Of a stretch of DNA of 64,000 nt, positions 1 through 9,641 are shown piece after piece. The stretch lies in assembly GCF_030704685.1 (NCBI RefSeq), contig NZ_JAUZDX010000023.1:1-64000 (forward strand), given 5' to 3'. A program made the position numbers and the translations under genes. This DNA is from Acidovorax sp. A1169 (GTDB lineage Bacteria; Pseudomonadota; Gammaproteobacteria; Burkholderiales; Burkholderiaceae_C). How positions within the stretch are numbered: the first letter of the stretch is position 1; the number at the start of each line of letters is the position of its first letter. The notes under the pieces were generated by a model that worked only from the letters and a program-made list of their open reading frames with translations, had not been told where the DNA came from and ran no database searches.

Positions 1-26
1 GTCATGGGGTGTTACCGGTTAATTTG

Positions 27-52
27 GTTTAGTGGAATGAATTCATCTAAAC
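27..52. promoter_or_regulatory. Candidate operator upstream of the IclR-family gene
   Basis: The first 120 bases are clearly more AT-rich than the surrounding genes and hold no gene. They contain the inverted repeat GTTTAG-N14-CTAAAC (27-32 and 47-52), which encloses the palindrome ATGAATTCAT (37-46). A related half-site, TTTAAGTGGAAA, lies just before the gene. IclR-family proteins usually autoregulate through such palindromes, so this is a plausible operator, but that link is inference. Confidence 0.3.
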
Positions 53-135
53 GGAATGTTTTGATCATAGGCAATAAATTCGTCAATGTCTAATTCATTT
101 GTTTAAGTGGAAACCCCAGGGTGACCGGGATCGCC

Positions 136-966
136 ATGGGCTCGGTGGACAATGGCGCCATGGACGATCCCTCTCGCGACCTTTCCCCTGCCGACGACGA
201 AGACAGCCCGCGCGCGCCGCGCGGCATCCAGAGCGTGGAGGTGGGCGGCCAGCTGCTCAAGGTGCTGGCCCGCACTGGCCGGCGCATGGCGCTCAAGGAC
301 CTGGCGCGGGCCGCCGACATGACGCCCGCCAAGGCCCACCCCTACCTCGTGAGCTTCGGCAAACTGGGCCTGATCGAGCAGGACGCCGTGAGCGGCCACT
401 ATGGCCTGGGGCCTTTGGCCATGCAACTGGGTTTGATCAGTCTGCAGCAGGTGGACCCGGTGCGGCTGGCGATTGCCGAGTTGCCGGCGCTGGCCCAGCG
501 CATCGGCTACACGGTCTCGGCATCGGTCTGGGGGGACAACGGCCCGACCATCATCCGCGTCGAAGAAGGGCCCACTGCCGTCTACGTGGCCATGCGCCAC
601 GGCACCACGGCATCGGTGCGGCACACCGCCACGGGCAAAGTGTTCGCGGCCTTCGGCCCGCGCGAGCGCACAGCGGCTGCCCTGGCCGCCGATGGCCATG
701 CCGGGGCGCTCGACGACCCGGCCTTTGCCGCCGAGCTGGACGCCGTGCGCACCCACCAAGTGGCCGAGGTCACCGACCAGTTGCTGCCGGGCATCAGCGC
801 ACTGGCCACTCCGGTGTTCGACGGTTTTGGCCAGCTCGTGCTGTGCTTGGCCGTGATCGGCCTGAGCGCCACGCTGCGCACCGGCCCGGACAGTGCCGCC
901 GCAGGGCATCTGCGCGACATGGCGCGCAGCCTGTCGCAGAGGCTGGGCGCCCCCACCAGCGCTTAG
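136..966 (+). CDS. IclR-family transcriptional regulator
   Basis: Predicted cytoplasmic DNA-binding regulator of about 276 residues, a usual size for the family plus a short polar N-terminal tail. A winged helix-turn-helix covers roughly residues 30-90 (recognition region around MTPAKAHPYLVSFGKLG), followed by the IclR effector-binding domain with a late glycine/valine-rich core (VLCLAVIGLSATL). The ATG at 136 is preferred. A GTG at 121 and an ATG at 160 are in frame and cannot be excluded, because no strong ribosome site singles one out. The gene converges with the sulfhydrylase gene, the stop codons overlapping by four bases. The regulated genes are not evident from the window because its left flank is cut off. 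Confidence 0.88.
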   Translation: MGSVDNGAMDDPSRDLSPADDEDSPRAPRGIQSVEVGGQLLKVLARTGRRMALKDLARAADMTPAKAHPYLVSFGKLGLIEQDAVSGHYGLGPLAMQLGLISLQQVDPVRLAIAELPALAQRIGYTVSASVWGDNGPTIIRVEEGPTAVYVAMRHGTTASVRHTATGKVFAAFGPRERTAAALAADGHAGALDDPAFAAELDAVRTHQVAEVTDQLLPGISALATPVFDGFGQLVLCLAVIGLSATLRTGPDSAAAGHLRDMARSLSQRLGAPTSA

Positions 967-2261
967 GTTTTTGACAGCGCCTGGTCGATGTCCCAGAGGA
1001 TGTCGTCCAGGTCCTCGATGCCCACCGATAGGCGCACCATGTCCGCGCTCACGCCGGCACGTGCCAGTTCTTCGTCGCTCAATTGCCGGTGCGTGGTCGA
1101 TGCCGGGTGGATCACCAGGGTCTTGGCGTCGCCGATGTTGGCCAGGTGGCTCAGGAACTCGCAGGCGTCGATGAACTTCTCTCCTGCCGCGGCGCCACCC
1201 TGGATGCCGAAGGTCAGGATGCCCGAGGCACCGGGCGTGCCGTCCACCGCGCGAAACTGCTTTTGCGCCAAGGTGTAATACGGTGAATCGGCCAGGCCCG
1301 GGTAGTTGACCCAGGCCACCTTGGCATGGCCCTGCAGGAACTTCGCCACCGCCAGCGTGTTGCGGCAGTGCTCGCGCATGCGCAGGTGCAGCGTTTCGGC
1401 GCCCTGCAGCAACTGCCAGGCGTTCATGGGCGAGAGCACGCCGCCGAAGGTGCGGTTGATCTCCATGCGTGCCTTCATGGTGTAGCCGAAGTCGCCGAAG
1501 GTCTCGTAGAACTTCACGCCATGGTAGGCGCGGCTGGGCTCCACCATCTCGGGAAACTTGCCGTTGTCCCAGGGGAACTTGCCGCCCTCGACCACCACGC
1601 CGCCCATGGTCGTGCCATGGCCGCCGATGTACTTGGTGGCGCTGTGCACCACGATGTCGGCGCCAAAGGCCAGCGGGTTGCACAGGTAGGGGCTGGCCAC
1701 GGTGTTGTCGATCACCAGGGGCACGCCGTGGGCGTGCGCCACCCCGGCCACGGCCCCGATGTCGAGCACGTTGACCAGCGGGTTGCCGATGGTCTCGCCG
1801 TACACGGCGCGGGTGTTGGGACGCATGGCGCGAGCGAAATTCTCCGGATCAGCAGGGTCCACGAAGCTCGTTTCGATTCCCAGGCGTGCAAAGCCCACGC
1901 CGAGCTGTCCCACCGTGCCGCCGTACAGGGTGCTGGCCGCCACGATGTGGTCGCCGGTCTTGAGGATGGCCAGCAGCGCCGCCATCTGCGCGGCCATGCC
2001 GCTGGCACAGGCCAGGGCCGCGCGGCCGTTCTCCAGGCTGGCGATGCGCTCCTCGAACACCGCCACCGTGGGGTTGCTGATGCGGCTGTAGACATTGCCG
2101 AAGGTCTGCAGGTTGAACAGGCTGCTGGCGTGCTCGGCGCTGTCGAAGACAAAGCTCGTCGTCTGGTGGATGGGCGTGGCGCGCGCGCCGGTCACCGGGT
2201 CGGGAATGGCGCCCGCGTGGATGGCGCGCGTGCCGAAGCCGTAGTCTCTGTCCTTTTCCAT
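963..2261 (-). CDS. O-acetylhomoserine aminocarboxypropyltransferase/sulfhydrylase (MetY-like)
   Basis: PLP-dependent Cys/Met metabolism enzyme of 432 residues, the usual length for O-acetylhomoserine sulfhydrylases, which add sulfide or methanethiol to O-acetylhomoserine in methionine synthesis. The PLP lysine lies in SATKYIGGHG (about residue 210). The N-terminal FGTRAIHAG, the cofactor-phosphate region (SGMAAQMAALLA) and the C-terminal DLDDILWDIDQAL are family signatures. The length and the GAAAGEKFID segment favour MetY over cystathionine gamma-synthase, though substrate choice cannot be fixed by eye. The CoA-binding protein gene lies 28 bases upstream on the same strand and may be co-transcribed. 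Confidence 0.92.
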   Translation of the reverse strand: MEKDRDYGFGTRAIHAGAIPDPVTGARATPIHQTTSFVFDSAEHASSLFNLQTFGNVYSRISNPTVAVFEERIASLENGRAALACASGMAAQMAALLAILKTGDHIVAASTLYGGTVGQLGVGFARLGIETSFVDPADPENFARAMRPNTRAVYGETIGNPLVNVLDIGAVAGVAHAHGVPLVIDNTVASPYLCNPLAFGADIVVHSATKYIGGHGTTMGGVVVEGGKFPWDNGKFPEMVEPSRAYHGVKFYETFGDFGYTMKARMEINRTFGGVLSPMNAWQLLQGAETLHLRMREHCRNTLAVAKFLQGHAKVAWVNYPGLADSPYYTLAQKQFRAVDGTPGASGILTFGIQGGAAAGEKFIDACEFLSHLANIGDAKTLVIHPASTTHRQLSDEELARAGVSADMVRLSVGIEDLDDILWDIDQALSKT

Positions 2262-2289
2262 GGGCGAATGTCTCTCTTTGTTCTTCTGT

Positions 2290-2766
2290 TCAGTAAGGCA
2301 GTTGCTGCGGGCGCTTGGCCGAGATCACGCGTGTGTTGACGCCAGCCCAGTTGAGCCCGCCGAACAGGCGCGCATGCTCGATCTTCACGCAGCGGTCCAT
2401 TACCACCGACAGGCCCGCAGCGCGCGCACGAGCTGCTGCGTCTTCGTTCACGACACCGAGCTGCATCCACAGGCACTGGGCGCCGATGGCAATGGCTTCC
2501 TCGGCCAGCGGCGGAATGTCCTCGCTCTTGCGAAAGCAGTCCACCATGTCGATGCGGTGGTCCGCCGCCGCAGCGGTGATGCTGGGGTAGCTGCGCTCGC
2601 CCAGGATCTCGCTTGCCATGGGGTTCACCGGCACGATGCGGTAGCCATGGGCCTGCATGTACTTGGCCGCAAAGAAACTGGGCCTGTGCCATTGCGGCGA
2701 CAGGCCCACGACCGCGATGGTGCGGCAGCTTGCGAGGATATGGCGCAGTTCGCTGATGGTGCTCAT
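2290..2766 (-). CDS. CoA-binding domain protein (YccU-like)
   Basis: Small cytoplasmic Rossmann-fold protein of 158 residues in the CoA-binding domain family, related to the N-terminal part of succinyl-CoA synthetase alpha. The nucleotide-binding motif is VVGLSPQWHRPSF near residue 20. The region VDCFRKSEDIPPLAEEA and the LWMQLGVVNEDAA motif with its following basic stretch are typical of the YccU group. The biochemical role of this family is poorly known. It is encoded just upstream of the MetY-like gene on the same strand. Confidence 0.85.
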   Translation of the reverse strand: MSTISELRHILASCRTIAVVGLSPQWHRPSFFAAKYMQAHGYRIVPVNPMASEILGERSYPSITAAAADHRIDMVDCFRKSEDIPPLAEEAIAIGAQCLWMQLGVVNEDAAARARAAGLSVVMDRCVKIEHARLFGGLNWAGVNTRVISAKRPQQLPY

Positions 2767-2790
2767 GCCACCAGTGTAGGGCGCAGCCGG

Positions 2791-3405
2791 TCAGGCCGGG
2801 TCTTTGTACTTGATGCTGCAGCCGTAAGGACGGGTTGTCGAGGCCGTCAGCGGCTTGCCCGCCAGCGCCTCCGCCAGCCCGGTCTTCACATAGTTCGTGG
2901 CGCGCGGGATGTCGTCAACCTTGGCCGAGGCGATGCTGTCGATGCCGCCGGCATAGATCAGCTGGCCCTGCGGGTTCACGATGTACATGTGCGGCGTGGT
3001 GCGTGCGCCGTAGGCGCGGCCGGCCGTGCCTTCCTCGTCCATGAGGATGGCGGTGGGCACCGACTGGCGCTCCTTGAGCCAACTGGTCAGCTTGGCGGGC
3101 TCCAGGTAGTCGCCGCTGGCCTTCTCGGTGGAATTGACTGCGAGCCACACCACGTTCTTGCCCGCAGCGTCCTTCTGCGTGGCGGGCATGTTGCCGCTGT
3201 CGTAGTGCTTGCGCACGAAGGGGCAGCCGGGGTTGGTCCATTCGAGCACCACATGCTTGCCCTTGAAGTCCGACAGGCGCACGGTCTTGCCCGTGGTGTC
3301 CTTGAGGGTGATGTCGGGAGCCGGCTGGCCCACGGTGGCGGCGGCCTGGGCACCGGCGGCAGCCAGCACGAGGGGCAGGGCGAAGAGGGTACGTCGAAGC
3401 AGCAT
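2791..3405 (-). CDS. Periplasmic single-cysteine redoxin (thioredoxin-fold/AhpC-TSA-like)
   Basis: Exported thioredoxin-fold protein of about 204 residues. The chosen ATG at 3405 gives a clean signal peptide (MLLRRTLFALPLVLAAAGAQA) while the longer reading frame does not. The active-site loop is TNPGCPFVRKHY, so only the first cysteine of a CxxC pair is present. The cis-proline loop is ARTTPHMY, and a second cysteine lies near the C-terminus (RPYGCSIKY). The neighbouring upstream gene on the same strand is a DsbD-type reductase, which suggests that the redoxin receives electrons in the periplasm. A peroxidase-like or thiol-reductant role is inferred; the family is usually labelled only thioredoxin family protein. 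Confidence 0.85.
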   Translation of the reverse strand: MLLRRTLFALPLVLAAAGAQAAATVGQPAPDITLKDTTGKTVRLSDFKGKHVVLEWTNPGCPFVRKHYDSGNMPATQKDAAGKNVVWLAVNSTEKASGDYLEPAKLTSWLKERQSVPTAILMDEEGTAGRAYGARTTPHMYIVNPQGQLIYAGGIDSIASAKVDDIPRATNYVKTGLAEALAGKPLTASTTRPYGCSIKYKDPA

Positions 3406-3496
3406 GGATGAAAGATCTCCAGGTGGGACGGTGGTGGGGCAGTATGGGCGATGCGGCCCCGGATTTCCAGGCGGAGCCCCTGCCGACCGGCTGGTC

Positions 3497-5713
3497 TTAC
3501 AGCGCCGCCACCGCGGCGCGCAGTTCCGCTTCGCCCAGGATCTCGGAAAACACCACGGGCGCCTTGCCGGGGGCATGCAGCACATACACCGGCACGCCGC
3601 TGCGGCCCAGCTGGGCCAGTGCGGCGGTGATGGCCGGGTCGCGGCGCGTCCAGTCGGCGCGCAGCAGGGCCACGTTCTTGGCGGTGAAGTCGGCCTGTAC
3701 GTCGGCGTCGGCCAGGGTGGTCTTCTTGTTGTACTGGCAGGTCACGCACCAGGCGGCGGTGAAGTCCACGAACACCGGCCGGCCGCTGGCGACGAGCTGC
3801 TCGGCCGCGCCCGGGGTCCAGGCCTGCCACTGCGGACCGGTGGCGCTGGCCGTGGCAGTGGACATGGGCGCCGCAGCCACGTTGGTGATGTGGGGCACGA
3901 AGGTCCAGGCCAGCAGCGCCAGCGCCAGGACGGAGACCGGGGCCATGAAACGGCGCGCGGTGCCCGCGAGCGACAGCGCCCAGGCCACCATGCCCAGTGC
4001 CACCAGCAGGATCAGCAGCGCGCCCGCGCCATCGATACCGCTTTGCTGGCCCAGCACCCACACCAGCCAGACCACCGTGGCCAGCATGGGGAAGGCCATG
4101 AATTTGCGCAGCGTGTCCATCCACGCGCCGGGGCGCGGCAGGGCGCGCGCCACGGCGGGCACGAAGGCGGCGGCCAGGTAGGGCAGGGCCAGGCCCAGGC
4201 CCAGCGCCGCGAACACGGCCAGCGCCTGTGGGCCTGGCAGCGTGGCCGTGAGGCCCAGCGAGGCCCCCATGAACGGCGCGGTGCAGGGCGAGGCCACGGC
4301 CACGGCGAGCACGCCCGTCAGGAACGAATCGGCCACCGGGTGGCGCGCCTGCAGGTTGGCCACCGACGAAGGCAGGAAATGCCCGAACTCGAACACCCCC
4401 GCCAGGTTCAGCGCGATCAGCGTGAACAGCGCCGCCAGCCCCGCCACCACGGCCGGTGACTGCAGCTGAAAGCCCCAGCCGATGGCCTCGCCCGCCGCGC
4501 GCAGGCCGAGCATCAGCCCGCCCAGCGCCACGAAGGACAGCACCACGCCTGCCGTGTAGGCGATGCCGCTGAGCCGGTGCGCGCGCCGGTCCTGCGCATG
4601 CTGGGCAAAGCCCACGACCTTGATGGCCAGCACCGGGAAGACGCAGGGCATGAGATTCAGGATGAGGCCGCCCAGCAACGCGCCGAACAGCGCTGCGAGC
4701 AAGGTCAGGGGCGGGACCGACGAGGTGGCCTGGGGGGCGCGCGACGTGCCTGCGCCCGCCGCATTGGCCTTGAGCGCCGCCTCCAGCGCGGGCGACACGG
4801 TGGCCGCTGCGGCCACCGTGGGCCAGGCGCCCAGCACCTTGAGCTCGGCCCGGTAGCCCTGGCCGTTGGCGGCCAGCACCACGGGCATCGGGTCAGGGCT
4901 GTTGCTGCGCTGGGCCGACAGAGGCACCTCGGCAGTCCACACCGCGCCCTTCCAGGCCTGGGTCCAGGCGGCGGCGTTCTCGATGACCTCGGGCGTCTCG
5001 GGGAAGAGCTCCAGCGTCTTGCCGCGCAGTTCCACAGGCAGGCCCTGCACGCTCAGTTGGAGCGTGTTGCCCTCGATGCGGGCATTGCTGTCGGGCCGCA
5101 CGCCCTGCACGCTGCCCATCACCGGGCGGGGCTGGGCCGCCAGGGCGGCATCGAACGCCGCACCATGCATGGCCGTGGTGCTGCGAGCGGGGATGGTCAG
5201 CGTGAAGTTGCCCTCTTCAGGGATGCATTCCTTGCGGCACACCAGCCAGGTGGCGTGCAGGCGCACCGTGGCATCGTTCGACAGCGCCTTGGGCGCAAAG
5301 GTGCTGTCCACCGTGACAGGCACGGGCAGCAGCACCGTGCCCTCGTAGCCGTAGTTGGCCAGGGTGCCGATGGGGATCTTCTTGGGCAGGGGCCAGGCGA
5401 TCTCGCCCACGTCCAGCCCGGCGGGCAGGGTCCAGGCCATCTCGATGGGCAGGCCGGAATCGCCGGGGTTCTTCCAGTAGGTATGCCACTCGGGCTGGTG
5501 GGTGATCTGCAGGCCCAGCCACAGCGGCTGGCCGGGCTCGACGCCTTGTGGTGCATGGGCGATCAGCTCCGCCCGCACATGGGGGGTGGTCACCACGGCG
5601 CTGGTGGCCGCGCCACCCTTGGCCGGCAACTGGGCCCAACTGCCCGCGCCAGCCAGCATGACTGCTATGAGAAAGATAGCTCTGGCGAGCAGGGAGGTCG
5701 GGCGGTAGTGCAT
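3497..5713 (-). CDS. DsbD-family protein-disulfide reductase (ScsB-like)
   Basis: Inner-membrane electron conduit carrying reducing power from cytoplasmic thioredoxin to periplasmic thiol proteins. After a signal peptide, a long periplasmic domain contains a cysteine pair (CRKEC, about residue 160). Eight or so membrane helices follow, with transmembrane cysteines in NLMPCVFPVLAIK and ASPCTAPFMG, and the C-terminal thioredoxin domain has the active site AAWCVTCQYNK (about residue 653). At 738 residues it is longer than E. coli DsbD, the excess lying in the N-terminal domain, which resembles the ScsB type. It lies 91 bases upstream of the redoxin gene, and the pair probably works together. Confidence 0.92.
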   Translation of the reverse strand: MHYRPTSLLARAIFLIAVMLAGAGSWAQLPAKGGAATSAVVTTPHVRAELIAHAPQGVEPGQPLWLGLQITHQPEWHTYWKNPGDSGLPIEMAWTLPAGLDVGEIAWPLPKKIPIGTLANYGYEGTVLLPVPVTVDSTFAPKALSNDATVRLHATWLVCRKECIPEEGNFTLTIPARSTTAMHGAAFDAALAAQPRPVMGSVQGVRPDSNARIEGNTLQLSVQGLPVELRGKTLELFPETPEVIENAAAWTQAWKGAVWTAEVPLSAQRSNSPDPMPVVLAANGQGYRAELKVLGAWPTVAAAATVSPALEAALKANAAGAGTSRAPQATSSVPPLTLLAALFGALLGGLILNLMPCVFPVLAIKVVGFAQHAQDRRAHRLSGIAYTAGVVLSFVALGGLMLGLRAAGEAIGWGFQLQSPAVVAGLAALFTLIALNLAGVFEFGHFLPSSVANLQARHPVADSFLTGVLAVAVASPCTAPFMGASLGLTATLPGPQALAVFAALGLGLALPYLAAAFVPAVARALPRPGAWMDTLRKFMAFPMLATVVWLVWVLGQQSGIDGAGALLILLVALGMVAWALSLAGTARRFMAPVSVLALALLAWTFVPHITNVAAAPMSTATASATGPQWQAWTPGAAEQLVASGRPVFVDFTAAWCVTCQYNKKTTLADADVQADFTAKNVALLRADWTRRDPAITAALAQLGRSGVPVYVLHAPGKAPVVFSEILGEAELRAAVAAL

Positions 5714-5770
5714 GTTGCAAGGTGTGAGCGCCCAGAAGACCGTTTGGTTCCTGGGCGGGGAAGATGCCCC

Positions 5771-8700
5771 TTATTGTGTCGCCAGGGTCAGTTGCGCCTG
5801 GGGAGACCATTTTTCGGGCTGGGTTCCCGCGCGCGGCGCCGCCAGAAAGAGCCGTTCCACGGGCAGCTTCTGCGCCATCAGGTAGCTGCGCACTGTCTGG
5901 CCCCGCTGGGTGGCCAGCTCCTGCGCCATGGCCTCGGTGGCGGGCTGGTTGGCCAGCAGCAGGGCCTCCATCTCGGCCGGGGTCAGCTCGCGCGCCAGGC
6001 CCACCAGGTTGCGCGGCTTGGGGATGTCGGCGCGGCGGTACACGTCCTTGAGCAGGGCGGGGTACTCGGCGGCCTGCACTGCTGCGGTGTCGGCCGGGCT
6101 GGCGCGGCGCTTTTCGGCCAGCACCAGTTGCTGCAGGTGCTCGCGCTGCAGGCCCTCGCGCTCGGCCTGCAGGCTGGCCTGGCCGGTCACGGTGATGCGC
6201 AGGTTGGGCCGGTCGGTCAGCGCCTTGACGACCTTGGCAAGGTTCTGCTGGGCCTCGGGGCTCAGGCTGGCGCTGCCGGGGGCGAAGGGCACGCTGCCCA
6301 GTTCGTCGCCGCCGCCCATGGCGCTGGCCAGCAGGCTGAAGGGCGAGATCAGGGCCTTGCCGATCAGGTTGACGATGATCTTCCAGATCACCGGGCCCAC
6401 GCGGAACTCGGGGTCGTTGAGCGAGCCGCTGAGCGGCAGGTCCAGGTCAATCACGCCATTGCGGTCGGCCAGCAGCGCCACGGCGAGCTTCACGGGCAGG
6501 CTGTTGGGCGCGCCGGCCACGGGTTCGCCAAAGGTCAGCTGGTTGAGCACCAGCCGGTTGCTGGCCGTGAGCTGGCCACTCGGGAGCACCTTGTAGGCCA
6601 CGTCCACGCTGAGCTTGCCGCGCTCGATGCCATGCCCTGCGTATTTGACGGCATAGGGCGACAGCGGTGGCAGCTCCAGGTCGCGCACCTTGCCTGCGAT
6701 GTCCAGCGCCAACGGCTTGGCCAGTGGGTTGAGTTTGCCGGTGATTTCCAGCGAGGCCGTGCCCTCGGCCTTGCCGCGCAGCTCCAGGTCGGCCAGCACC
6801 GGCTCGCCCCCGGGTGCCGCGGTGGAAAAGGCGCTGAGCTTGCCCGTGAGCTCCGACAGGTCGGCCGAGTAGTTGGGCTTGATGAAGAAGTCGGAGAACA
6901 GCACCTTGCCGTTGACCAGGCTCACCGGGCCGAACTGCACCACCGGTGCCAGCGGGTCGGCCGGCGCTGCCGCCACGGCAGCGGACGCTGCGGACGCGGC
7001 AGGCGCCATCGCGGGTGGCACCGACTTCGCGGCACTGGCGGCATTGGCCGCCTGGGCCTCGGCCGGGGTCTTGGCGATGTCGCCCAGGTTGATGCGGCCG
7101 GCCTCGTTGATGGCGATGCGCGCGAAGAAGTCGGCCAGACTGGTCTCTCTGACCGACAGGCTCGGGGCCGTGCCGGGGGCGGTGGCCAGCTCCACGCCGC
7201 GCAGGTTCAGGCTCTTCCAGGCCAGCAGTTCCTCGCCCACCTGGGCCTCGGTCTTGGGGGTGGAGGCCGAGGTGCTATTGGCCTGCAGGTCGTCCACGGC
7301 GGCGTCGCCCGACAGGCGCAGGCTGGCGCCCTTGTCGCCCTGCGAAAAGGCCACTTGGCCCTTGAATCCCACGTCGGCGCGCAGCAGCTCGATGGCCAAC
7401 TGGCTCGCCAGGTAGCCGTCGAGCGCGTGCAGCGGCAGGCGCGTGGCCTCGAGCCTGCCCTGCGTGGCCAGCGGCTGCAGCGCCAGCGTGCCCTGGTAGT
7501 CGAGCTTGCCAGGCGTGCCCTTGCCTGCGGCCACCTGGGCAGAAATTTTGAGCGCTTCGGGCTTGCTGCCGTCGGTGGCGAGGTTTTTGGCGCTGATGCC
7601 CAGGGCCGACAGCTCCAGCGCCACGGGGCGGGCCTGGGCGTTGTCGGCCAGCGCAATGGCACCGCCCTGCAGGCTGAAATCCGCCACGCGCAGCACCCAC
7701 GGCGCGGCGGCGGGGGCATTCGGTGCCGGGGCGGCTTCTTCTGCCGGGGGCGTGGTGGCCGGCGCCTTCATCCAGCGCTCGAACATCCAGCGCCCATCCG
7801 CGCTGCGGTCCACCGTGGCCTTGGGCTGGGTCAGGGCCAGGCTCTCCAGCGTGGCGGTGCGTGTGTCCAATGGCACCTGCACGCCCTTGACTTCCAGCCG
7901 GCCCAGGCTGGCCAGCACGGTCTTGCCCTGGCGCAAGGCCAGTTGCTCCAGCGCCAGCGGGCCGGCGGTGAGGGTGACGCCCGTGGGCGCCGCAGCACCG
8001 GGCTTCACGGACGAGGCATCGGGCGCTGCCCACTGCACCCCGATGTCGCCGGTGAGCTGGCCCGACACGGCGGGCTCCAGCGCCTGCGCCAGGTAGGGGG
8101 CGGCCACCTGCAGCGCCAGTGCGGTCACAGTCGCCTGCACCTGCGCCTTCTGGTCGGTGGCCTCGCCCTTGAAGCCCAGGCTGCCATCCTGCAGCTTGAA
8201 ACCCCCCTCGAAGGCCACGGGGTGCGCCCAGGGCAGGGCCAGGTCCCTAGCATCCAGCGTGAACTCGCGGGCTTCTAGTGCAGCGGCCGGGCGGGTGGTC
8301 TGGTCGCCCCAGCGCAGCGTGCCGCCGCGCACCAGGGTGTGGGCGACCTCCACGGTCCAGGGCCTGGCGGTCGCGGGCTTGCCCGCAGCGGCCGAGGCTG
8401 GGCGAGACGCGGTACTGGCAGCGTTGGCGGCAGGCGCCGCCGCAGCGGGCGGGCTCTCGGGCGCCAGTTGCGCCAGGTTGATCTGCCCGTCGGCATTGCG
8501 CGTGGCATTGAGCACCGGGGCCGTGAGCTCCACCTGCGACAAGCGCACCACCTGGTCGAGCGGGCGCACGTCGGCCAGGTCGACCTTCAGGCGCTCGTAG
8601 CTCAACAGGTCCTGCCCCTGGCGGTCCGCCAGGCGCACGTCGCGCGCCTGCACGCTGCCAGTGAGCTTCACGGCCATCTTCGGTGTCTGCTCGAAGGCCA

Positions 8701-9517
8701 CCTTCAGGTCCACGTCCAGGGTGGCGCCCTGCACCTTCACGGGCAGGCTGGCTGGCAGGTAGGCCAGGTAGGGGGCCAGGTCCACGCCGTCCCAGCGCAC
8801 GCTGGCGTCGGTCTTGCCCGTCTGGGCGAAGGGCGTGCCCTGTGCGGAAGAGTCGAAGCGGCTGCCATTGAGGGTGAAGGCCAGGTGCGGCTCCACCTTC
8901 ACCTCGCGCTGCGAGGGCAGAGTGCTGATGAAGGGCACGGTGAGCGCCAGGCCGCGCACGGTGTGTGTTTTGCCCACGCTGCGGTCGTCGTAGTCGATGC
9001 TGCCGCCGACAAGCGCCAGGTTGTACAGCGCCAGGCGCGCCGGGCCGGTGTCGGGCTTGGGTTCGGCGGGCGGTTCCGTGACCTTGGCGATGATGTCGTC
9101 CACGTCGTAGCGGCCCTCGCCCAGGTGGGCGATGTGCAGCACGGGTGACTCCACCGTGAACTCGTCCACCACCGGTGCCAGGCGCAGCAGCGATTGCAGC
9201 TCGCCATCCACGTGCACGCGGGCGATGGTGAGCTGGGGCTTGTCGCTGCCCTCGGCGCCCGCCACGGCGATGTCGCGCAGCGTGAGCTCCAGCGACCAGG
9301 GCTTGAAATCGATGGCCCCCACCGTCACCGCGCGGCCCAATTGCGCGCTGGCCGCACGCTGCAGCGGCCCCTTGAGCAGGGGGGGCACGGCCAGCCAGGC
9401 CAGCAGCCACAGGGCCAGCAAAGCCGCCAGGGCAACAGCAGCACGGCGCGCCCAGCGGTGCTGGCGCAGGGCTGCCAGGGAGGGGCGGGTCAGGGAAAAG
9501 CGCTTGGGAAGAGGCAT
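5771..9517 (-). CDS. Large DUF748/AsmA-like envelope protein
   Basis: Protein of about 1248 residues with one N-terminal membrane anchor (around residues 20-50 of the product, Ala/Leu-rich after RRAAV) and a long periplasmic beta-rich body. Repeated modules of the form LxxARVHVDGELQ, LTLRDIAVAG and FKPWSLELTL are typical of DUF748 proteins, which are related to AsmA and the bridge-like lipid transporters. The C-terminal third contains an OmpA-like stretch (NLRITVTGQASLQAE). Ala/Pro-rich linkers are numerous. The start at 9517 (MPLPKRF) is preferred over an in-frame codon at 9562, but neither has a good ribosome site. Function is inferred only as envelope maintenance or lipid handling. Confidence 0.85.
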   Translation of the reverse strand: MPLPKRFSLTRPSLAALRQHRWARRAAVALAALLALWLLAWLAVPPLLKGPLQRAASAQLGRAVTVGAIDFKPWSLELTLRDIAVAGAEGSDKPQLTIARVHVDGELQSLLRLAPVVDEFTVESPVLHIAHLGEGRYDVDDIIAKVTEPPAEPKPDTGPARLALYNLALVGGSIDYDDRSVGKTHTVRGLALTVPFISTLPSQREVKVEPHLAFTLNGSRFDSSAQGTPFAQTGKTDASVRWDGVDLAPYLAYLPASLPVKVQGATLDVDLKVAFEQTPKMAVKLTGSVQARDVRLADRQGQDLLSYERLKVDLADVRPLDQVVRLSQVELTAPVLNATRNADGQINLAQLAPESPPAAAAPAANAASTASRPASAAAGKPATARPWTVEVAHTLVRGGTLRWGDQTTRPAAALEAREFTLDARDLALPWAHPVAFEGGFKLQDGSLGFKGEATDQKAQVQATVTALALQVAAPYLAQALEPAVSGQLTGDIGVQWAAPDASSVKPGAAAPTGVTLTAGPLALEQLALRQGKTVLASLGRLEVKGVQVPLDTRTATLESLALTQPKATVDRSADGRWMFERWMKAPATTPPAEEAAPAPNAPAAAPWVLRVADFSLQGGAIALADNAQARPVALELSALGISAKNLATDGSKPEALKISAQVAAGKGTPGKLDYQGTLALQPLATQGRLEATRLPLHALDGYLASQLAIELLRADVGFKGQVAFSQGDKGASLRLSGDAAVDDLQANSTSASTPKTEAQVGEELLAWKSLNLRGVELATAPGTAPSLSVRETSLADFFARIAINEAGRINLGDIAKTPAEAQAANAASAAKSVPPAMAPAASAASAAVAAAPADPLAPVVQFGPVSLVNGKVLFSDFFIKPNYSADLSELTGKLSAFSTAAPGGEPVLADLELRGKAEGTASLEITGKLNPLAKPLALDIAGKVRDLELPPLSPYAVKYAGHGIERGKLSVDVAYKVLPSGQLTASNRLVLNQLTFGEPVAGAPNSLPVKLAVALLADRNGVIDLDLPLSGSLNDPEFRVGPVIWKIIVNLIGKALISPFSLLASAMGGGDELGSVPFAPGSASLSPEAQQNLAKVVKALTDRPNLRITVTGQASLQAEREGLQREHLQQLVLAEKRRASPADTAAVQAAEYPALLKDVYRRADIPKPRNLVGLARELTPAEMEALLLANQPATEAMAQELATQRGQTVRSYLMAQKLPVERLFLAAPRAGTQPEKWSPQAQLTLATQ

Positions 9518-9641
9518 GGAGGCAACTGAAAACGTCGGGCGGTCAGGGGAGCGACGCCGCAAACGGGCGGCAGGCCGCCCAAGGTACCACCGCGCAGTAC
9601 CGCGCGGTGTATCCAGAGGTGTGGTTGATGTTTGTTGACGT

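Noticed and set aside
4577..8278. Very long open frame on the plus strand opposite dsbD and the DUF748 gene
   Set aside because: It is antisense to two well-supported genes, rich in Gly, Arg, His and Gln as expected for GC-rich shadows, and has no recognisable domain.
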